Source: Takakia lepidozioides (lineage: Eukaryota; Streptophyta; Takakiopsida; Takakiales; Takakiaceae). From it: 64,000 nucleotides of DNA. Location: positions 14,818,001 to 14,882,000 of the forward strand of contig CM060734.1 in the NCBI GenBank assembly GCA_030704615.1. Reading direction: 5' to 3'. Made by a program: the position numbers and the translations under genes. Shown here in pieces: positions 36,146 to 46,449 of the stretch (position 1 is the first letter of the stretch; every line of letters begins with the position of its first letter). The notes beneath the pieces were generated by a model. The model was not told the DNA's origin. It saw only the letters and a program-made list of their open reading frames with translations, and ran no database searches.

Positions 36146-38007
36146 AAGGGAGACATGGAATACTGGTGCACCTTGCTGTTTGCCGGCAGCTCCAATTCAT
36201 ACACATCCTCATTCATAACCTTCCGAATGCGAAAGGGTCCCGCATACGGAGGTACGAACTTCGGACTCACTTCCGGAGGTAGTCGGAAATTCTTGATGTT
36301 CAACCAGACCTCCGTGCCTGCCTCAAACTTCACTTCCCTCCGCTTCCGATTCGCCTGCCTTTCATACCGTTTCCTAGCTTTGGCAATGTTGTACTTTGCG
36401 AGCTTCAACAAACGCTCGCGTTCTTCCAGTACCGCCGCTACTGCCGGTTCCTCAACGTCCTGGGCGGCCCAACTTGTCGGCACCAGAGGTGCTTTTCCAT
36501 AGACCAATACGAAAGGGGAAACTCCCGTTGCGGAGTGTTCTGTGTTATTATAACAGAACTCTGCCGCGTCTAAGTGTTCCACCCAGTCTGTTTGGTCTGC
36601 CGACACGTAATTCCGCAAGATCTGCTTCACTACGGAATTCACTCTTTCTGTTTGGCCGTCGGTCGTAGGTCGGAAGGCGGTGCTCATCTTCAGCCTCGTC
36701 CCCATCTTCTTCCAAAGTGCCCTCCAAAATTTACTCGTAAACTTTGGATCGCGGTCCGAGACAATATCCTTCGGGACTCCATGATGCTTTAAGACGTGGG
36801 CGAAGTAAAGTCGCCCTGTCTCCTGCGCCGTTGCCGTCTCCTTGGTGGGGATGAAATGGCCCATTTTACTGAACCTATCCACCACCACCATGATTGCATC
36901 GAATCCTTTTGACAGCGGCATAGCAGTCATGAAATCCATCGAGACGCTTTCCCAAGTCCCCTCTGGAATCGGCAAGGGTTGTAACAGCCCCGCTTGCTTT
37001 TTGTACTCGCTCCGGTTTTGTTGGCATGTGGTGCATGTCTTGACATACTCCTCTGCCTCCTCCCTCAGTTTGGGCCAGAAATACTCTTTCTTCAAGAGTG
37101 CCGCAGTGCGCTTGGCTCCGCCGTGGCCCGCAAGCGGGCTATCATGGCATTCTCTCAAGAGGCTATCTCTGATCCCTCCCTTCGGCACGTAGAGACGCTT
37201 TTGCTTATACCGGAGCAGTCCATTTTGCAAGTGGAACTGCGATTTAACCCCCATCCTCAAGTCCTGCATCACGGACTTCGCCAGCTCATCCTTCCGGCAA
37301 GCCTTCCGGATCTTCCTTTGGAGCGCCGTCTCGCCCTTGTACACCAACAAGAGCTGCTGCTTTCTACTTAAAGCATCGGCCACCACGTTGTCTCGTCCCG
37401 GTTTGTACTGGATATCCACGTCGAACACCGCCAAAGTATCTTGCCACCTAAGTTGTTTTGGGGACAACTTGGGCTGCGTGGCAAAATACTTCACCGTGAC
37501 ATTGTCCGTGAACACCTTCACTGGGTTGGAACCAACATAGTGGCGCCAAAGCTCAAGACAGTGCACCACCGCCTTCATCTCTTTCTCGTGCGTCGGCCAC
37601 CGTCGCTCCACTTCATTCAGTTTCTTACTTTCGTAAGCCACTGGACGTCCATCTTGCATCAGTACACCCCCAATCGCGAAGTCCGACGCATCTGTATGAA
37701 TCTCGAACGGACGATCGAACTCCGGGATTTTCAAGACTGGAGCTTCCGCCATCCGCTGCTTCAATTCAGCAAAAGCTTGGCCACAAAAGGTGTTCCATAC
37801 CCAGACTTTGGATTTACACAGAAGGTCTGACAGCGGCCCCGCGATCTTGGCGAAATTTCTCACATACTTCCGGTAATAGGAGGCGAGTCCTAGGAAGGAT
37901 CGCACTCCCGGGACCGAAGTCGGAGGCTCCCAGTCCAAGATCGCCCTCACCTTTCTGTCATCCATTTTGATCCCATCCTGTGTAATCACATGCCCCAGGA
38001 ACTCCAC
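36142..38007 (-). CDS. RNase H-integrase polyprotein part, copy B
   Basis: A 621-codon frame continues pol after the frameshift: the RT end ([20 protein letters not shown]), RNase H ([34 protein letters not shown]), the integrase H2C2 zinc finger ([28 protein letters not shown]), and the DDE core ([32 protein letters not shown]). Integrase inserts the DNA copy. A missing base near 36158 shifts the frame so the chromodomain follows in another frame. The first Met is not a real start. Confidence 0.92.
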   Translation of the reverse strand: MEFLGHVITQDGIKMDDRKVRAILDWEPPTSVPGVRSFLGLASYYRKYVRNFAKIAGPLSDLLCKSKVWVWNTFCGQAFAELKQRMAEAPVLKIPEFDRPFEIHTDASDFAIGGVLMQDGRPVAYESKKLNEVERRWPTHEKEMKAVVHCLELWRHYVGSNPVKVFTDNVTVKYFATQPKLSPKQLRWQDTLAVFDVDIQYKPGRDNVVADALSRKQQLLLVYKGETALQRKIRKACRKDELAKSVMQDLRMGVKSQFHLQNGLLRYKQKRLYVPKGGIRDSLLRECHDSPLAGHGGAKRTAALLKKEYFWPKLREEAEEYVKTCTTCQQNRSEYKKQAGLLQPLPIPEGTWESVSMDFMTAMPLSKGFDAIMVVVDRFSKMGHFIPTKETATAQETGRLYFAHVLKHHGVPKDIVSDRDPKFTSKFWRALWKKMGTRLKMSTAFRPTTDGQTERVNSVVKQILRNYVSADQTDWVEHLDAAEFCYNNTEHSATGVSPFVLVYGKAPLVPTSWAAQDVEEPAVAAVLEERERLLKLAKYNIAKARKRYERQANRKRREVKFEAGTEVWLNIKNFRLPPEVSPKFVPPYAGPFRIRKVMNEDVYELELPANSKVHQYSMSPF

Positions 38008-40202
38008 TTTTGTGACCCCGAATTCGCACTTTGAAGCTTTGGCATACAGCTTCCCTTCCGCAATTTTTGGAACACCCTTTTGAGGTGCTCCAGGTGCTCC
38101 TCCTTTGTTTTCGAGTACACCAAGATGTCGTCGATGTACACGATCACAAAGTCATCCAACCACTCCTGGAAAAGGCTGTTCATCAGCGTGCTAAATGTCG
38201 CTGGTGCATTGGTGAGCCCAAAAGGCATCACCAAGAACTCATATGAACCATACCTTGTCCTGCACGCGGTCTTCTCCTCATCTCCTTCCGCCACCCGAAT
38301 TTGATGATAGCCGGAGCGCAAGTCGATCCGGCTGAAATACTTCGCTCCTGCCAACCGATCGAAAAGGTCGTCGATCCTTGGCAAAGGGTACCGGTTTTTG
38401 ATAGTCACCTTATTCAGAGCCCTGTAATCGACACACATCCGCAGCGTCCCATCCTTCTTGTCTGCGAATAGCACCGGGGCTCCGTAAGGTGACTTACTCG
38501 GCCGGATGTACCCCTTTGACATTAGATCCTTGAGCTGAGTCTTCAGCTCGACCAACTCTCTGTGGCTCAACCGGTAGGGCGCCTTGGCAGGCGGTTCCGA
38601 TCCCGGTATCACCTCAATCTTGTGGTCAACTCCTCTTCGCGGTGGCAAGCCGCTTGGTAAATCCTCCGGCATCACATCCTGGTATTTCTCCAAAATCCCC
38701 TTGATCCAATCTGGGCTCGGCTCCCCATCGCCTTCTCCCTTCACTTCTCTAATGTAAAGCAAAAACTGGGGCTCGTGTGCCTCCTCCACGGCCCACTCCC
38801 TTGCTGACAGAAGGTTTATTCGCCCTCCCACGGATTTGGGCGTTTCCGACACTCGTAAGACCTCGCCACCATTCCCACATGGCAGCGTGACTACTCTCTT
38901 GCGGCCATCTATGACCGCTCCGGATTTGCTCAAAAAGGTCATCCCCAAAATGAGATCCACTCCATCGATCTCGCAGATGGTGAAGTTCTCACGTCCCTCC
39001 CAACTCCCCAGTTGAAGAGGAACATCAAACGCCAACCTTGTCGCCAACTGTGGTTCTCCTTTGGCAGAACGCACCTCAATAGAGGCCCCCACGTCACTTG
39101 TCGGGAGTCCCAACTTTCGCGCCGCTGCCGGCGTCATGAAGGAGTGCGACGCTCCTGTGTCCACCAACAACGACACGTTAGTTCCGGATATTATCCCATC
39201 CACGAACAATAACTGACTCCCTTTACGCAGGGCGCCAGTTTCCTGATACAACTCACAAGAATAGTTGCCTACCTTGCAAGTCCTGGCGACCACCGCTTCC
39301 ACCAAGCGACTGATGGTATCTTCCGACAGCTCCGTGGTTGCCCGAGTCATGTTCAATTGTCGAGGTTTCGTGCACTTCTTGGCCATGTGCCCGGGCTCCC
39401 CGCAATTGAAACACACTCCATCAAAGGTCGCCTTCTGTCCGCCATAAGCCGCTCCACCCGCTTTTCCTTTCGAAGCACCGGGTGCCGCCTTGACGTGTGA
39501 AGGCCCTCCCTTCGATTTCCACGTGCCATTGTCGCCGCGTGGCCTATCCCACTTCTTTTCCGGTCGGAAGGAGTCACCTTCCCGCCGGGTCTTCTTGTGG
39601 TTCAGCTCCGTACGGCCTTGTCTCTCACCCCTAGGGACATCCGAGAAACATTCAGCCCTCTCAATTGCCTCGTTCAAAGTCTTGGGTGGCTTCTCCTCCA
39701 ACTTCCGCCTGGCCCATGGGGCCAGTCCCGCCACAAAGTTGAAGACCATTTCTGGTTCTGCCATGTCCGCGACTTCGAGCAACAGCACATTGAAAGCCTG
39801 GACATACCCCCGAATGTCATCTGTTTGCTTCAAATTCCTCATCTTGTCCCGGGCAAGCCAGGACGCGTTGAGGGGCACAAACTGTCTCTTCATCAATTCC
39901 TTGAACCCACTCCAGTTCAAGGTTTCCGGGCTTGGACCTCGGTCGTGAAGGCGTTTCTGCCACCATTGTTGAGCATAGCCCCTCAAATAGGTGGGAGCCA
40001 CTTCCACCCGATCCTCGTCACTCAACTTGGCCGCCCGGAAGTACTGCTCTAGCTCCAGGAGCCAGGTGTTGAGTGCCTTCCGATTTCGGACGCCCTCGAA
40101 GGTGCCGGGTTCCTTAGGCTTCACCTTAAACTTTGCCTTAGTGGAAGTGGCATTAGCCGCCTTCAACACGTCTTTCAACGTCCCGCCAAACTGCGCCAAC
40201 AA
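37986..40202 (-). CDS. gag-protease-RT polyprotein, copy B
   Basis: A 738-codon frame with capsid ([20 protein letters not shown]), zinc knuckle ([14 protein letters not shown], plus-strand about 39375-39416), aspartic protease ([12 protein letters not shown], near 39136-39170), and reverse transcriptase with [34 protein letters not shown] and the catalytic YIDD at 38127-38138. The enzyme copies element RNA into DNA. The Met at 40202 is internal to gag. A missing base near 38058 shifts the frame after LKRVFQKLR and the frame soon stops, cutting RT from its connection domain. Confidence 0.92.
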   Translation of the reverse strand: MLAQFGGTLKDVLKAANATSTKAKFKVKPKEPGTFEGVRNRKALNTWLLELEQYFRAAKLSDEDRVEVAPTYLRGYAQQWWQKRLHDRGPSPETLNWSGFKELMKRQFVPLNASWLARDKMRNLKQTDDIRGYVQAFNVLLLEVADMAEPEMVFNFVAGLAPWARRKLEEKPPKTLNEAIERAECFSDVPRGERQGRTELNHKKTRREGDSFRPEKKWDRPRGDNGTWKSKGGPSHVKAAPGASKGKAGGAAYGGQKATFDGVCFNCGEPGHMAKKCTKPRQLNMTRATTELSEDTISRLVEAVVARTCKVGNYSCELYQETGALRKGSQLLFVDGIISGTNVSLLVDTGASHSFMTPAAARKLGLPTSDVGASIEVRSAKGEPQLATRLAFDVPLQLGSWEGRENFTICEIDGVDLILGMTFLSKSGAVIDGRKRVVTLPCGNGGEVLRVSETPKSVGGRINLLSAREWAVEEAHEPQFLLYIREVKGEGDGEPSPDWIKGILEKYQDVMPEDLPSGLPPRRGVDHKIEVIPGSEPPAKAPYRLSHRELVELKTQLKDLMSKGYIRPSKSPYGAPVLFADKKDGTLRMCVDYRALNKVTIKNRYPLPRIDDLFDRLAGAKYFSRIDLRSGYHQIRVAEGDEEKTACRTRYGSYEFLVMPFGLTNAPATFSTLMNSLFQEWLDDFVIVYIDDILVYSKTKEEHLEHLKRVFQKLRKGSCMPKLQSANSGSQKWSSWGM

Positions 40203-40431
40203 CCCTTCCCAAAAGGCTGCGGCATGGGAGGCATCTCTTGGTTTGTCGGAGCTCTCAAGGATTCCTCGGGCTCCGACTCCTCGGATTCCTCCCGCTCTTG
40301 AGCGGCCTCGTTTTCGGAAACATGCATCGCTTCCTCAAACGGCCGCCTCGGTGACACGTCCCCCATCGGGCTCACCAGGATCATCATCTTTTGGGCCGTT
40401 CCGCTTTCGCTTCGGCTTGCCCGACCCCATG
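40203..40431 (-). pseudogene. gag N-terminus, copy B (doubly frameshifted)
   Basis: An ATG at 40431 matches the gag start of copy A (MGSGKPKRKRNG). Compared with copy A, two bases are missing near 40363 and one base near 40222, so the acidic segment ([14 protein letters not shown]) lies in a different frame from both the start and the downstream polyprotein. The two lesions together restore the original frame, leaving a scrambled stretch of about 47 codons. Confidence 0.8.
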
Positions 40432-40471
40432 ATGAGGCCAATCCCAAGGACGATCGCGTACTGAACTCTAA

Positions 40472-40483
40472 GCTCTGATACCA
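40472..40483 (-). other. Primer binding site, tRNA-iMet, copy B
   Basis: The minus strand reads TGGTATCAGAGC two bases inside the 5' LTR, identical to copy A at 1517-1528. Confidence 0.92.
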
Positions 40484-40485
40484 AG

Positions 40486-41215
40486 TGTCGCGCACCTCAC
40501 TTCGGTAAGCTCCCCCTCAAGTCATAGTTACTCGCTTTGATGCGCGCGCCTGACTCCCAACCTGGCCGCCGGGCCAACTTGGAGCTTCGGCTGCTCACCG
40601 GGGCATAACGGTCCCCCTTTGTTCTCCCAAAAAACCCTCCACCGATTTGGAACCAGCGGGAATTCCCTTTGGTAGTTGGCAGTCCGGAACAGCTCCCCAC
40701 TCTTTGGTCGCTTTCCGGCTCGCTCGCTTACTCACTAGTTTTTGGTCACCAACGGGCTTGCACCGTTCTCGGGGTTACTACTCCCTATATATACTTCTGT
40801 AGCTGTCCGCGGGGGTTTCACAACCAGCCATGCCATTTTATGGCGAACCACCACGAAAACCCTCGACTCCCAGTGATGAGTCGCGGTGAGTCTTGGCCCA
40901 CTCACCCCGGCCCCTATGGACCGTGATGAGTCCCAAGACTCCCCACGACTCCCACCACGAGGTCTCCGCCCCCATGGTGAGTCCTATGCCACCCCCACTA
41001 AGTCCCGTTAAGCTACCACCACCCCTTGTGGAGGCACCCCCACCGCAACCCGGTGTGCGGGGCTCCACCTAGTGAGTGCCTCCGCCTCCTTGAGTGCCTT
41101 GGGCACTCAAGGGTGCTTCAGCTCCCCCCCCCTACCTATCGCTGCCGCTGCCCCCACCACAGGGGCAGCCCCTCATGTGTCCCGACCCCTGCCCTCAAGG
41201 CAAAGGGCCGCGACA
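40486..41215 (-). repeat. 5' LTR of gypsy copy B (730 bp)
   Basis: This is the promoter-bearing LTR of the minus-strand element, next to the primer binding site. It ends at 41215 and is followed by the target duplication CATAC. It is three bases longer than the 3' LTR because of C-tract differences near 41125 and 41190. Confidence 0.97.
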
Positions 41216-41220
41216 CATAC
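41216..41220. repeat. Target-site duplication, right copy
   Basis: CATAC is the partner of 34237-34241. It is also part of the interrupted LINE reading frame. Confidence 0.93.
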
Positions 41221-41354
41221 ACGATAATTTCCAAATTCCCATCCCACCCATCCATAAATGCTTCAAGGAAATACATCTCACGACAATCCGCTCACTCACA
41301 GCTATTATCACCAACAAACGCCAATTGGAATCCGGCACCTCAAACCCCCCCTAG
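41216..41354 (+). pseudogene. Terminal segment of the interrupted LINE
   Basis: Directly after gypsy B and its target duplication, an open frame continues to TAG at 41352-41354 (CFKEIHLTTIRSLTAIITNK). If gypsy B and one CATAC are removed, this frame is in phase with the one that ends at 34241. So this is the last ~45 codons of the LINE ORF at 32.4 kb. The downstream sequence to about 41430 is likely the LINE 3' UTR. Confidence 0.85.
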
Positions 41355-41403
41355 GTCTCCCAGGGTACCCAGGGATACCACCCCCCCATTTCCAAAGGTC
41401 ACC

Positions 41404-41422
41404 GGGTGCCCATAGGGCACCC
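41404..41422 (+). other. Stem-loop in LINE 3' region
   Basis: GGGTGCCC and GGGCACCC pair perfectly around the three-base loop ATA, about 50 bases after the LINE stop codon. A 3' stem-loop would fit template recognition by a LINE reverse transcriptase. Confidence 0.45.
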
Positions 41423-42367
41423 CTTCTTTTATAGGGCCCATCCCCGAAAGGGGGCAATAGCCGCAAGGCGAAGTGGCTTTTAGTTACGTCGGCTTCGGCC
41501 GGAGTCTTCTCTCTCTCTCTCCGAAGTGCATTCCGCATCCCAGGGCGCCGAACTTGTGATGTTGAGGGGCGACGTTTTCAAAAGAGAGCTGAAGTGCCCC
41601 CACCGGGGGATGTGGCACGTGGGGCATGGGCCATGTGGAGCGTCGGCTGCCTATGTGCCAATGCGAACATGTTGGAGCTCTCCACAGAGGTGGAAACAAA
41701 CCCCGACTTGACGTTCCTGAAGCTCAAGCGGTTGTAGGTGGGGAGCAAGCTGGAGGGCTCTAGCATATCTTCCAGCGCCGTAGGAGAAGACGAACTCTTT
41801 ACTTCATGATAGACCGAGAGCGGAGGAGAGCTTGAGAGAGGATGAAGGGAAAGAAGTTGCTCACCCAGCTTTGAGAAACTAGGTGGCCTACGACAGCACC
41901 ACCAGGAAGAGGGGGAGTTTGTTCTCGTGCCTCATGGGGAGGCGCCTTCAGAGGGGAGCAAAGAGAGGGGGATGCAGACAGCCGGCCCTGCACAAAACAG
42001 CAGTTTGCTTCGGAGTCGGGGAAGATGCCGGAACTGAAGAAGCGACATCGGAGGGTTTGTTGCCTTCCCCAAGACCTGCATTGACGGGCGCAGACGACCA
42101 AAGCAAGGAAGCGCTGGTGAGCTCTCCCCTCTTCATCTCCTCATTGTTTCATTGGTTTCTTTGTTAAGCTTTCCTTTTTGAGCGCAATCGTTCCCTTCGC
42201 ATGCAGGTGTCCGGGAAGGAGCAACCTGTGATGGAGAAGGGGAGGAAGAGAGACGGCGAGGGATCGGCAGGCTCGCAACATGCTGCAATAGAGGTATGGT
42301 TCGTGCCCATTCTCTGCTTTTTGAACCCTATCTCGCGCTTTGAAGACAGTGTTGTAATCGGCAATCC

Positions 42368-42415
42368 ATGCTTGCATCAACATAAGCACTGAGCAGGCTG
42401 TCCTGTAGCCTGCTC
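42368..42415. repeat. Palindrome P1 and adjacent hairpin
   Basis: ATGCTTGCATCAACATAAGCA (42368-42388, shown as two halves ATGCTTGCAT and AACATAAGCA with variation) is an imperfect member of the GTTAAC-centred family. Directly next to it, GAGCAGGCT (42391-42399) and AGCCTGCTC (42407-42415) form a perfect 9-bp stem. Confidence 0.6.
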
Positions 42416-42472
42416 ATGAGAGCTTGCTTCGCAGATGCAGAACGTAAGGTATGTGAATGGAGAGTATATGCA

Positions 42473-42520
42473 CGTCCTCCACATCATGCTTGCGTTGACG
42501 CAAGCATGTTTTGGAGGACG
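42473..42520. repeat. Palindrome P2, 48-base foldback
   Basis: The inner arms ATGCTTGCGT and ACGCAAGCAT surround TG. The outer arms CGTCCTCCA and TGGAGGACG also pair, separated by a 4-base partly unpaired segment. Twenty-two or so of 23 positions can pair. Confidence 0.85.
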
Positions 42521-42568
42521 ACAACGAAGATGAGAAGGGGGTGGAAGAAGCTCCAGATTGCAGGAGGG

Positions 42569-42599
42569 AACATGCTTACGTTAACGTAAGCTGCATGTT
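42569..42599. repeat. Palindrome P3
   Basis: GCTTACGTTAACGTAAGC (42574-42591) is a perfect 18-bp palindrome centred on GTTAAC. The outer AACAT and ATGTT words also pair if a two-base bulge is allowed. Confidence 0.85.
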
Positions 42600-42664
42600 T
42601 CAGATGGGTTTCAGAGAGATTGAAGGATGTGAGTTTTGTGCGAGTCCTGTTGTACTCTGTGGCA

Positions 42665-42696
42665 AAAAGATGATTGCGTCAACGCAATCATCTTTT
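42665..42696. repeat. Palindrome P4, perfect 15-bp arms
   Basis: AAAAGATGATTGCGT and ACGCAATCATCTTTT are exact reverse complements around CA. Confidence 0.9.
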
Positions 42697-42850
42697 GAAG
42701 GGCGTTCCTTCATAACATGAGACAGGCTAGTGAGCGAGGTTTCTGGCAAGGCACAAAACAGTTCTCATAAACCATTGGCAGTGCATGATCACTTGCTTTC
42801 CCAGAAGGAGGAGGGCCTCACTTTCTTCATTTTGAGCTGTCTGTCCCGTG

Positions 42851-42866
42851 CTTGCGTTAACACAAG
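42851..42866. repeat. Palindrome P5, short
   Basis: CTTGCGTTAACACAAG pairs at seven of eight positions. It lies about 30 bases before the intron acceptor TTTGCAG at 42895. Confidence 0.65.
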
Positions 42867-43829
42867 GATATTTTTTGTGTGGTCTTTGTTTGCAGAAAAA
42901 GAGAAAGGGGAAGGAGCCTGAAGTAGTTCCATCTAACCAGGCTGCGGAAGACGACGATCTGGATTACGAGCTCAGAGTCAAAGATATCATGTCACCGGCA
43001 AAAATGCACTCCGCCCAGGTCATCCGGGCTATGATGGTCATGGAGAGGAACCTCATGATCCCCCTTTGCAGAATGATATCCATGCCAGTAGTTCGTCCTG
43101 CACTCACTCCAGACATAAGAAAGCTGCATGGGGGATTTTGTACATGGATACCGCTTTGGCACCTAGGTTTTCTATGTTTCTTTGGGAGACACGAACGGGA
43201 ATGAGAGGATGGTAGACGAAAATAAGGGATCGGTGGGACGATTGCTGGAAAGAAGTGAATGTGGCCGCATTCAAGGAGCAGCTGTTAAGGAGTCTGGAGC
43301 TATAGGTTTTCAAAGACAAGATGTTCTTCGTCTGGGACGGGAATCATAGACTTCTGGCATGGCTGGATTACATAGAAACTATGCATCAGGACGAAAAGGA
43401 CTGGCACTACTCGGTTGCAGCCTGCGTTCTGGGTCCAAAGGGAAACATTACCCAGCTGTTGACAGCTATGCATGACATAAACAAGTGAGTGAACATTGAC
43501 TAAGAATATGTTTTGCACTTGCTGAAGTTCCAACATTCTTTCTTTTCTTGATATATTTTACCTTCTCATCTTGTTCCATTCACAGTGGGATCTTTTTGCA
43601 GGGCAATAGAGACATCACATGTGACCACGAATGTGGTGCAGGATGCAGAAGCTGGGGAAGATGCCCCTGTCAAGTTTTAAGAACGTCTTTTTGGCGGAGG
43701 CATTTGAGAAGTGCGAGAGCTCCAAGAAGGCCGACACATGGTACACACTCACCAGGGACGCATTCCTGGAGTATATGTATGCGGCACGAATTATCTCTAT
43801 CCTCCCAAATGGCTTTGCTGTGCTGCTTA

Positions 43830-43861
43830 GGATGATGCTTGCGTTGATGCAAGCATCATCC
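43830..43861. repeat. Palindrome P6
   Basis: GGATGATGCTTGCGT and ATGCAAGCATCATCC pair over 15 positions with one G-T wobble around TG. Confidence 0.85.
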
Positions 43862-43970
43862 CAGGCCTCCTCTGAGGTTCTAAGTTTGCACAGATTCTCA
43901 CACATGAGTCTTGGTTTCTGCAAGTCAGACTTCTCTAATCCTCCAATTTGTTATGCTATGCTGCTGGAGA

Positions 43971-43996
43971 TGATGCTTGTGTTAACGCAAGCATCA
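43971..43996. repeat. Palindrome P7
   Basis: TGATGCTTGTGTT and AACGCAAGCATCA pair over 13 positions with one wobble, centred on GTTAAC. Confidence 0.85.
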
Positions 43997-44223
43997 GCAC
44001 TGGGCTGGAATGAAGTTGCATGTTTGCTTTCTCCTGATACAGATGTGTTTTGGTTTTGCAGCAAGAGATTGCTGAGGCCGGGGAGTAGGGGAAGGCGGAG
44101 TACTACGGCAGCACCACAGAGATCGACCGCACAGCAAGGGGGATGGAGCTGGCCATCAAGGGGAAATGGACAGGAATGCTATTCCGTGAGCCTAGATATG
44201 TGAGCTTGAGAGCTGTGAGCTTG

Positions 44224-44249
44224 TATTCGTGAGCATAGGCTCACGAATA
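44224..44249. repeat. Perfect 11-bp hairpin in left TIR
   Basis: TATTCGTGAGC and GCTCACGAATA pair exactly around ATAG. The right terminal region has a shortened counterpart (GAGCCTAGGCTC). Confidence 0.85.
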
Positions 44250-44844
44250 GGAAAACCCCCTATTCCTGCGGATTACATACTGAATACCGGAAGACCTATA
44301 ACCGTGTAGCCTTACGACAGAAGAGCCCCCTATTCCCGCGGACATTTTTTGAGTGACATAAGAGGTCTAACCACAACTGTGCACCTTGAGATGATTGTAG
44401 ACAATTCCTACAAGGGCAGGATGTTGCTCAATGGAGGAGGCCATGACCATCTCAATGAAATGAGTTGGAACATTCTTCATGCGATAGGTGCCCAATATGC
44501 GAGATGGAAACGATACTGCCTCGAAAGGAAGTTCTGTTGACTTAACACCAGTAGGTGGTTAAGGCAAAATGGTCATCGGTCCCGAAGCCTGAGTAGAACT
44601 ATCAGGTGCAGCCACTGCAGGTTGTGGAACAGGCGCATAGGGTTTAAGATGAACATGTTAAAGAAAACTGGGGTTTGCCCATTTAGTGTATGCACAGGTT
44701 TAGGGAAGCTCTAGTCTCAGACATGACAACATGAATCTCAGACAACAGTGCCCTCAGTGTGTTCATTTTGGGTATAAGAAGGCGCGAACAGGTTTTCATG
44801 GCGAAATGTATCTCAGATAACAGTGGTTTTTTTTTCTAATGTTT

Positions 44845-45335
44845 ATTTATTTTTTCAAATACAAAACAGGGGACACTGACCCTCAGATTTCGTATACGCC
44901 GGCGCATACCCCTTTTCATAAAATAAAATAAAATTTGGATTTCATTTTTTTTTAATTCATTTTTTTATTTTTCACAAAACAGGGGACAGTAGCTCTCAGA
45001 TTTCGTATGCACCTGCGCATACCCATTTTCATAAAATAAAATAAAATTCGGATTTTCAGTTTTTTTCTTAAATTTACAAAACAGGGGAGAGTGGCCCTCA
45101 GATTTCGTATGTCCAGTTTTCATAAAATAAAATAAAATTCGGATTTTCAGTTTTTTTTTTAATTCCCAAAACAAGGGACAGTGGCCCTCAGATTTCGTAT
45201 GCGCCCGCGCATACCCGTTTTCATAAAATAAAATAAAATTCAGATTTCAGTTTTTGTTTTAAACTTATTTACAAAACAGGGAAGAGTGGCTCTCATATTT
45301 CGTATGTGCCGGCGCATACCTGTCTTCATAAAATA
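44845..45335. repeat. Tandem array with palindromic core, ~90-113 bp unit
   Basis: Five units are marked by CAGATTTCGTAT at 44884, 44997, 45099, 45189 and (as CATATTTCGTAT) 45294. Each unit has ACAAAACAGGGGA, a GTGGCCCTCAGATTTC block, a palindrome close to GTATGCGCCGGCGCATAC, then CATAAAATAAAATAAAAT. The third unit has lost most of the palindrome. Unit length varies mainly in the T-rich linker. Confidence 0.85.
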
Positions 45336-46449
45336 AAAATAAAATAAAATTCCATAATTTCTGTTGGGCCAAATCTGGAATCCGGATTTTATTTTATAAA
45401 TAAAGTACAATTCCATAATTATTTTTTCATAAACTAATAATAAAAATAAATTAATCCAGGGCCTCTGTGCAGCCTGATTCTGGCGCTATGGGTTTGTTCC
45501 CCTTCAGCTACCGGACTTGACCATATCTGGGGAATGTAGTCGGTAGAAGGGCTTGGCAGAGAAGACGGAATCTTTCTAAGAGGACGCCACAGACCCAGAC
45601 CTCCAAGACTTTCATCCAACCACTCAGGCACACCGTTACGCCCAACGTACGCTCGCGTAAGACTCAAAAGCCACCACCCTCACTGCCACGGCAATGAGGT
45701 CACACTGCCTCGTCTCAGTCGGGAGCCTCCTTCTTTCCCTGATAAATGGCCCACCAAAAGGAATGGGAAAATAGTCCGTCGCGTTCCTCCAAGTCTTGAA
45801 CACGACTGCAAAATGGAATATGCAAGAATGCTCATTGCTTGAGTGACTCGTTTCATGGACGTTCCTCCACTGGGATATGGACGGGTATACACGATTGTCA
45901 CATCCGGATCTATTTTGTAGGATGAGACATATGACATCATTGTGGGAAACTTTCATAATTGTAGCTATCCATATTTCACTTGTATGCTATCTGCTTGTTT
46001 TAGCAAGAGAGAAAAATGAGTCCCCTGCACACATTTGTATTACAGTCTTTTGATCAGGATGATACGTGACCCCAAACGTGATGAATATATCACCAAGTCA
46101 CACTATCCTACACTGAGGTTATTACTCTTCTCGAGCGGGATGTCGATACTGGACATAAAGTATGAGCATTTGGCTGTTTGAAGAGGTTGCTTAAAACTCA
46201 CATACATTCTTGTATGCTGCCATTCCCATTGTATTGTACAAGATCAATGTCAGTTTGAATTTTATTCCAATATTCTGTATTCTTCTTTGTTCTCCAAAAT
46301 GTCCCAAATACATCCACGGTTACAGGGGGCCCTATCCACGGGAATAGGTACAGCTACAAGTTTATGACGTGGCATGAGCCCAGAAATCAGCCACGTGGGC
46401 AAGCCTGAGCCTAGGCTCACAAGCTCACGGTCTAGGATCACGGCCTAGC

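Larger units (their letters stand above)
34242..41215 (-). mobile_element. Ty3/gypsy chromodomain retrotransposon copy B, full length
   Basis: This is a 6974-bp element with two LTRs, primer binding site, polypurine tract, gag, protease, RT, RNase H, integrase and chromodomain, all on the minus strand. It is flanked by the 5-bp duplication CATAC (34237-34241 and 41216-41220). The LTRs differ at about seven substitutions and two short C-tract length changes over ~730 bp, about 1%, so insertion is recent. Several one- or two-base indels break the polyprotein, so this copy looks non-autonomous or contains assembly errors. Confidence 0.97.
42205..43680 (+). pseudogene. WDGN-module gene, copy 2 (uncharacterised family)
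   Basis: Probable exons: 42205-42294 (VSGKEQPVMEKGRKRDGEG, basic, donor GTATGG); about 42895-43130 (KKRKGKEPEVVPSNQAAEDD, then MSPAKMHSAQVIRAMMVMER); about 43200-43485 (RDRWDDCWKEVNVAAFKEQL, then MFFVWDGNHRLLAWLDYI and LLTAMHDINK), donor GTGAGT; then an exon after TTGCAG at 43602 ending VVQDAEAGEDAPVKF and a stop near 43678. DGNHRLLAW resembles the DGxHRxxA motif of ParB/sulfiredoxin-like folds; the role is unknown. At least one in-frame stop lies just before MFFVWDGN. Intron position and phase after DIN match copy 1. Confidence 0.5.

Noticed and set aside
42368-43996. CRISPR-like array
   Set aside because: Repeats are palindromic but spacing is irregular (about 90 to 990 bp), outer sequence varies, and the genome is eukaryotic.
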